Origin: Phaseolus vulgaris
Taxonomy: Eukaryota; Streptophyta; Magnoliopsida; Fabales; Fabaceae
Direction: 5' to 3'
DNA length: 64,000 bases
Assembly: GCF_000499845.2 (NCBI RefSeq)
Contig: NC_023749.2
Coordinates: forward strand, 5,799,030 to 5,863,029
A program made the translations under genes and the position numbers. Below, in pieces: positions 57,850-64,000 of this stretch (positions are counted from its first letter, which is position 1; every line of letters starts with the position of its first letter). The notes beneath the pieces are model-generated. The model saw only the letters and a program-made list of their open reading frames with translations, did not search any database and was not told the origin of the DNA.

Positions 57850-58596
57850 ATGGCTTCTTCATTGTTTCTATGCACATTCTTCATCCTCGCTGTCACCACC
57901 CTTACCTCACCCACAGCTGCACTTATCTTAACCCTTGTTAACAACTGCAACTACACCGTCTGGCCAGCCATTCAACCCAACGCCGGCCACCCAGTCCTCG
58001 CCGGCGGTGGCTTCACCCTCCACACCCTCACCCACCAATCCATCCCCGTCCCCGACGTCCACTGGTCGGGCCGGGTCTGGGCCCGTACCGGCTGCACCTA
58101 CTCCGGCACCGCCTTTTCCTGCTCCAGCGGAGACTGCGGCGGCCGTCTCCAGTGCAACGGTGCTGGTGGCGCCGCCCCCGCCTCCTTGGCGCAGGTGGAG
58201 GCCCACCACGGCAACGGCGACTACGTCTCCTACAGCGTGAGCCTCGTGGACGGTTTTAACGTCCCCATGACCGTGACCCCGCACGAGGGCAAAGGCGTGT
58301 GCCCGGTGGTTGGTTGCCGCGCCGAGTTGCTGGCCACGTGTCCCTCCGTGCTGCAGCACCGTGTCCCCGCCGTTCACGGACCCGTCGTGGCGTGCAAGAG
58401 CGGGTGCGAGGCTTTTCACACCGACGAGCTCTGCTGTAGGAACCACTTCAACAGCCCCCACACGTGCCGTGAGTCCGTGTACTCCACCTTCTTCAAGCAC
58501 GCGTGCCCCAACACGTTCACCTACGCGCACGACAACCCCTCTCTCTTGCACCAGTGTTCCTCCCCGCATGAACTTAAGGTCATCTTTTGCCACTGA
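57850..58596 (+). CDS. Thaumatin-like protein (PR-5 family), secreted
   Basis: A 248-residue, intronless gene. Residues 1-24 (MASSLFLCTFFILAVTTLTS, then PTAA) are a signal peptide. The mature thaumatin domain follows (LVNNCNYTVWPA, VWARTGCTYSG, GDCGGRLQCNGAGG, SLVDGFNVPM, TDELCC, VIFCH). All 16 cysteines of the large-type family are present, so eight disulfides are expected. Of the acidic-cleft residues (REDDD), Arg79, Glu117, Asp134 and Asp192 are present, but Ser129 stands where the third residue, Asp, is usual. The family includes antifungal, glucan-binding and osmotic-stress proteins; which role applies here cannot be told. Codons are strongly GC-rich against AT-rich flanks. A 262-codon antisense frame is a by-product of that composition. 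The Met at 57850 is the first in frame and sits 51 bp after a TATA box. Confidence 0.92.
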   Translation: MASSLFLCTFFILAVTTLTSPTAALILTLVNNCNYTVWPAIQPNAGHPVLAGGGFTLHTLTHQSIPVPDVHWSGRVWARTGCTYSGTAFSCSSGDCGGRLQCNGAGGAAPASLAQVEAHHGNGDYVSYSVSLVDGFNVPMTVTPHEGKGVCPVVGCRAELLATCPSVLQHRVPAVHGPVVACKSGCEAFHTDELCCRNHFNSPHTCRESVYSTFFKHACPNTFTYAHDNPSLLHQCSSPHELKVIFCH

Positions 58597-58599
58597 AAG

Positions 58600-60390
58600 T
58601 GACCAAAGTCTTTTGTTAAGGTTTGGGTCATTGTTTGGTGACTCGACCCTTGTCTCCTTCGTAACGAAAGTTGGCAAAATGAAATAAGAAAAAAAATATG
58701 CTTGTAATTTCTTCAATGTAGTTGCAGTGTTTTGTTAATCATTATCTTAAAAAGTTGTAACATTTATGTTGTGTGGTTAAAGACTAGAGCTTGAGCTTTG
58801 TTTGTGCATCTTTAAACTTCTCCTTGCTCTTGCTGTGGTAGACGCTACTGGTTTGATGATAGTGGTAAGAGTGTGATGATTGTACAATGTGAAAAGAAAG
58901 AGACCGATCCACGTAATTGGCCCATATCTCGAGATTTTGATTCTTTTTAATGGGAGAAAACAAAAGGTACCTGGTATAACACGTGATTTCGGTCCTTTTT
59001 TCTTTTACTTCTGACAAATCGAACTGGTTTTACCTTTACCACGTTTTGATTGTTATTTTCTGTGTTTTGGTTATTGTTTGCTGAAAACAAGTAGGTGATA
59101 CACGTATGATTCGACGATAAGGAAAGGTGGGTAGAGTTTTGTTCTTTGGATAGAAGCACGGGGCGTGTCAGCAACATGATTAATTCATGATTTATTTTTC
59201 AGTTAGTTTTGAACTGATAAATTTAGTTGAAATATGAATTTGAACTGATTTGAATTACTGGTTTTATTTATATTAAAAGATGTCATTTGAAAGGGTTGGA
59301 TTAAGTTACTTGGAAATTTGGAGTGTACTTTCCGATAAGTTTGAATTGTTTAATCCAATGCAGTGTTTCGTAATTGGTGAAATTTTGTAGTGTCACCAAA
59401 TTTGGACCTACTGAATAATGATGTGTTTAGGAACTCTTTTTTTTTTTAATGTGCGTGTCAACTTTACCTAAAGCACAAATTCAATTCATTTAAAAAGTTG
59501 GGTTATAATTAATTTTTCTCACAGTAAATATCTTCATAATAAAATAGTGAAACTTGACTAGAAAGTTTAAACACGTGTCAGATTAGCTATTTACCACCTT
59601 TTATTGATTTCAATATTTCATGAAGCTAACTAGGCTAAAGAACAACTTCATACCATTTATAGAATGATATGATATTGTAAATCAATGATGCAGTTAATAT
59701 TATTTATAGAAATTATTGAAAAAGTGAAATTACTCTTCAACAACATTATTTTAGCAAATTGGATCACCAACAGATGTCATCCATTTCATCACATGTAATA
59801 AAAAAAAATTCTGCATCAAAACAGAACAGCACTGAGGATTTTGTCTGGTCCTCAATATCTTTGATAGGTCAATTTTTTTGGTGTCGACTTGAGATACCTA
59901 TTTGTTGATTTGTGTCGCTGGAGGTTTTTCACCAAAACTTGTTCAATTTTTTTATTTTCCCAAAATGATTTTTTTTCTCTCAAGATGGATAAATTGTCAA
60001 TATGGAATATGAAATAAATAAAAATAACACGAATTTTAAAAAATAATAATAGATATATATATTAAATATATTTAAAAAGAACATTTTTTTATAAAAGTTT
60101 TCAATTTGATATCTCAGACACTTCAAACACCAATCATCATTTATTATTATATTAAAAAAATAAAAAAATAAACATCTCATCTGCTTTTTTTAATATTATA
60201 ATATATTTTAATATATTTAAAAAATAAAATCGCATTTGCCAAATAAGATTTCATTGAAATCTGAAAATCTTATTTCACCTTTCTTATATTATAAAAAAAT
60301 AATATATATTACGTTTTCTATATTATAATATACATTCATATATAAAATAATATATATATAATAAATAAAATTCGGTCTCATGTAAACTAA
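58600..60390. other. Region downstream of the thaumatin-like gene
   Basis: The TLP 3' untranslated region ends somewhere before about 58770 (T-rich TTGTAACATTTATGTTG near 58755). The overlapping minus-strand frames 58784-59017 and 58947-59177 have no recognisable motif. No other gene was seen. Confidence 0.4.
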
Positions 60391-60394
60391 TAAT

Positions 60395-60515
60395 CTGATT
60401 TGAGTCTCATATGTTTTTGTTATGGATTTTGGTCATTTTTTTATATTTTTTTTTTCCTTTTTAATAATATTTTTTTCTATGATAAATGATTGTTATTAGT
60501 TGAGATGTAATATGT
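60395..60515 (+). mobile_element. LINE 3' tail relic, related to 50385-50520
   Basis: GATTTTGGTC, a T-rich run, TTTTAATAATATTTTTTTCT and GATTGTTATTAGTTGAGATG recur in the same order as at 50385-50520. Confidence 0.35.
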
Positions 60516-60519
60516 CAAG

Positions 60520-63500
60520 TTATAATATATAATAATTTTAATATATTTTTTTATTGTTAAAATTAAAAAGTAATATAAAATAATATGTTAATTATTTTAA
60601 AAAATTGATTAAAGTAGATTTAATTCATAATAAAAAAATAAGTTGGTAATATTTTATATTTAAAATCTTAAAAGTAAACAAGAAACTTTAATAGAAAAGA
60701 TAAAATGAAGAATGTTAAACGAAAACTTAAACTTTAATTGTAACCATTTTTATTTTATTTTTGTCTCGGGAAACTTTTTCACTTTAAATATCTTCCAACA
60801 CTTATAAAGAAGTTTTTTACAGTCAGCTCCCAAAATAAAAAAAAGTTTGGCCGCCACCATTATTCAAAATTAAACATATGTCCTGTTTTTTTCTATAAAT
60901 AAAATATTAAAATATTATATTATAATAAAATATTTTATTTAGGTGTAAAATAATATAGAGCACTGTTATGAGTGTTAGCGTGTCCTTATTTAGAAAGAAA
61001 AAAACTATTTTCTACACTATATTTTTACTTACATCTATTTAACAATTATATATAATATTAAAATATTAAATTAAGTTATTTATAATATTATTGTTGTCAT
61101 GCTAGATATTGTCAACAGGACCTAAGGTTTGACTATGTAAATATATTGAGACTCTAAAGAATAACATTGGTTTATTATAAGAAAAAAAAAGTCGGTTTAG
61201 AGTCATATTAATTAATTTTAATTTGAAGTTATAATAATTTTTTATAAAAATAATTGTATTAAAATTTAAATTGCTTAAACCAATATTAATATAATTTAAA
61301 TATAATGCAGAAAAATAGTATTAAGAGTTTGTATTCTATTATCGTGGAGGTGGACAATTTGTTCTATTATGACATTCACTATTCATTCTTATAATAAAAG
61401 TATTTGATTGACTTATTTGGAAGTGATTTATCTATTTCCTTATATATGATTAGTTATTGGTCTGTATGATTTCTTAGTGAAATTTGAGATAAAATTCGGT
61501 CTCACATAAATAAACTAATAATCTTAATTTCGAATCGGATGAAATTTAATTTCACACTCCTTCTAAATATTTTTTAAATTATCAATATAATTGAGATTTT
61601 TTTTTTCTTTAGTATGACTATTTACTTATAATTGAGATTAGGATAATTGAAATGTATTTTTAGTAATGAACAGTAATTACTTTGAAATGACAATAATATA
61701 TTCGAAATATTAATACTAAAGAGACGTTATATTTTCTTGATTATATTTACGGAATAATAATTTTTTAATAAATGACTTTAGCAAAAGAGAGAACCGATTT
61801 CTACAATATGACAAATTTGTTTTCTCTATTATAAAAGTTTTCCAAACTCAAATCATTTATAAAACAAAATTATTAAAAATAAAAAATATTGAAATTTAAA
61901 AGATTTATTTATATATATTAAAGGATGAAAAGTAAAAAAAATTATCGTACTCGTCATAACTAAAAAAAAAAAAGTCTTTCCCCAAAACAAAGTGATATTA
62001 GATAATTAGATTAATGAACTTAATATGAATATTGCTATTAAATTTTATATTAACATAACATCAAATACTAATTAATCGTGTTAAATTTATGTTATCTGGG
62101 TTGTTACCAAATTTATATTATGTTATCATATATTGAATGTGACCTTATCCATCTGAACCATATAATACATATTTGATAATTTAAAAATATTAGATGTGAA
62201 TAAATATCTTCTCATGTTGCAACATCATTCCATTCCCATTTGATAAAAACTCTTTTTGTTAGACACCAACCACATCAAGATAACATGCACATTGAAGGAA
62301 AGACTTATTGTGATTGTGACATATACTCTCATATGATTTAGTTATTTAGTTTATATACTTTTTAAAGGGTTCATGATTCTTATTGATTTTCTCTTTATGT
62401 GATAAAGAAGTTTAGGTTATTTTTACTATTTTTTTTTTATCTTTTGTTATGAATGTTGGTTTCCCTTATTTAGCAATTTGCCTTCACTTCTTTACTGTAA
62501 TACTTAAATCTTTACTTTCTTTAATAAATGTTTTTTATTTTTTTTTTAAAATACTTTCACTCATTTTTCTCTATTCTCTTATTATGAATTCATTATTCTT
62601 AAGAGTTTGTTTGTTAGTTTATGATTTTTAATATCACCAAACAAGTTCCTATTATAATTTAAAAGGTCTATACAAAGCATAGTGTTCATCTACATATTAG
62701 AAAATCATTTTATTCATGTTTTAAAACATAGATGAAGAATTTACCCATCTCTAATATTTATAATCGAGAAGTTTGTGATGCAAAGTTAATATAAAAATCT
62801 GTCTAAAAGGTTTTCTAAAAAAATTATTGTTCTACTAAACATGTTATTAATTAAATTTGTATCAATACAATTTAAATTTAAAAAAGGTATATATGTATGG
62901 AAAGAGTTAATTACCAGAAGGTGTGGCAGGGTTAATTATTTTAAGAACATATCAAAAGATTGATTTTGCCTTTCTGTTTGAATTTAATGTTCTTGTTTTT
63001 TTTTTTATGTAACACATGACCTCAAAAATATCAAAATTGTTATAATTGCAGTAAGTCATTATTCACTTATTGTAACCAGTTTTGGAAAATCTAATTCTCA
63101 CATTATAAAAAATGCAGAATTTAAATTGAAAAGTGATGAGATAGATAACTTTCTATAATTAAATAGTTAAGGTAGTGTATCCTGAAAAAATACTAGAAAA
63201 AGTGACATTTGACAAAACTTTTCTTTAAATGGGGATGAATTTGTACGTATTATAAACAAGACATGTATTATAGATTAGTGTGTGTCAAAAACATGATAGA
63301 AATTTAAATTAATCTTTGATAGACTTATTTTTAATTGTATACAAGTATTAAAAAATGTAAACATTTATTCCATAAAATAGATAGTAATTTCATTAAGGAA
63401 TGACATGTTTTTATTACATTTAAGTGAGTAATATAATCCTAATGAATTAAAAAATATCAAATTGTTTACTTGTTTTATTTGATATTATATACAAAATATT

Positions 63501-64000
63501 TCTTTAATAATAACCTTAATAACTATCATTTCAAAATAATATATATATATATATAATGTTTTTTTTATAGCTGAGTAACAATCCAACCGTAGCAAATTTA
63601 ATTAAAACTTATAATTATGATAAAATTAAACCAGACTCAACCTAAAATAATCCGATCTAATAGGTGGTGAAGGGATTTATAAAATAAATCAAAATTCAAT
63701 ATAATTTAATGAAAATTATTAATTAATTAAATAGTAATAATATTTTATTAATTAAACGTGTATTTTTAAATATTTAAGTGTTCAATTATTAAAAAAAGAG
63801 TATATTATTTTAAAAATAATTCTAAAAATATAAAAAAAAGTTGTTTTTGAAATTATATAGTAGAGTTTTTTTTAAAAAACCTATCACTCCATTCCAATTC
63901 AATCCAACTAAAACTAAGTCAGATTAAGTTAAATCTAATAAAAAAAAAGCACAAACTCGATCCAATTGACTGTCTACTTTAACAATAGGTATTTTTGTTT
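60520..64000. other. Very AT-rich terminal intergenic DNA
   Basis: No gene is supported. The 60-codon frame at 62449-62631 is Phe/Leu-rich low-complexity sequence. An (AT)n run lies at about 63539-63554. The window ends in AT-rich DNA without a recognised feature. Confidence 0.5.

Noticed and set aside
57928..58716. 262-codon minus-strand open frame opposite the thaumatin-like gene
   Set aside because: Gly/Val/Ala-rich by-product of GC-rich codons on the other strand; no domain, and the plus strand encodes a clear 16-Cys protein.
63640..63990. Similarity in style to 12590-13260 (Asn/Glu-codon-like CAATTC and AACTC runs)
   Set aside because: Both are low-complexity and I could not line them up with confidence.

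Overview
This window looks like eukaryotic nuclear DNA from a dicot plant, most likely a legume. It is strongly AT-rich, has few genes, and its genes carry GT-AG introns. I recognise a legume-type dispersed LTR module in several copies, but I could not run a database comparison, so the lineage is an inference.

Four protein-coding genes are well supported. From left to right they are: a WOX2-type WUSCHEL-related homeobox gene (minus strand, two exons, 19148-20470); a cytosolic HSC70/HSP70 gene (minus strand, two exons with the intron at codon 72, 28899-31438) with two perfect heat-shock elements upstream; an ALBINO3-type thylakoid membrane insertase gene (plus strand, eleven exons, 37221-42909); and an intronless, GC-rich thaumatin-like PR-5 gene (plus strand, 57850-58596). 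A fifth candidate is a small CLE-peptide gene on the minus strand just downstream of ALB3 (about 43574-44077). Its peptide exon is clear, but its signal-peptide exon does not join it in frame by the obvious splice.

Most of the rest is transposon-derived. There is one nearly complete Ty1/copia element (51679-56506, minus strand) with both LTRs, a primer-binding site, a polypurine tract, a target duplication and a gag/pol frame break. Older remnants include: a decayed En/Spm-like region with tandem repeats (about 1790-3420); an LTR relic (about 3640-4260); a copia gag fragment between direct repeats (4756-5466); a dead L1-type LINE reverse transcriptase (about 15240-15840); a LINE RNase H relic (about 50040-50330); and several LINE 3' tails. 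At least four CACTA-like foldback MITEs and four MITEs with CCTGCACC-type termini are scattered through the intergenic DNA. Three of the latter lie almost end to end at 46008-47471.

The genes do not form a pathway. They are separate housekeeping (HSC70, ALB3), developmental (WOX2, CLE) and defence-type (TLP) loci separated by repeat-rich DNA. I saw no RNA genes or CRISPR arrays. The most interesting unresolved item is the CLE locus.
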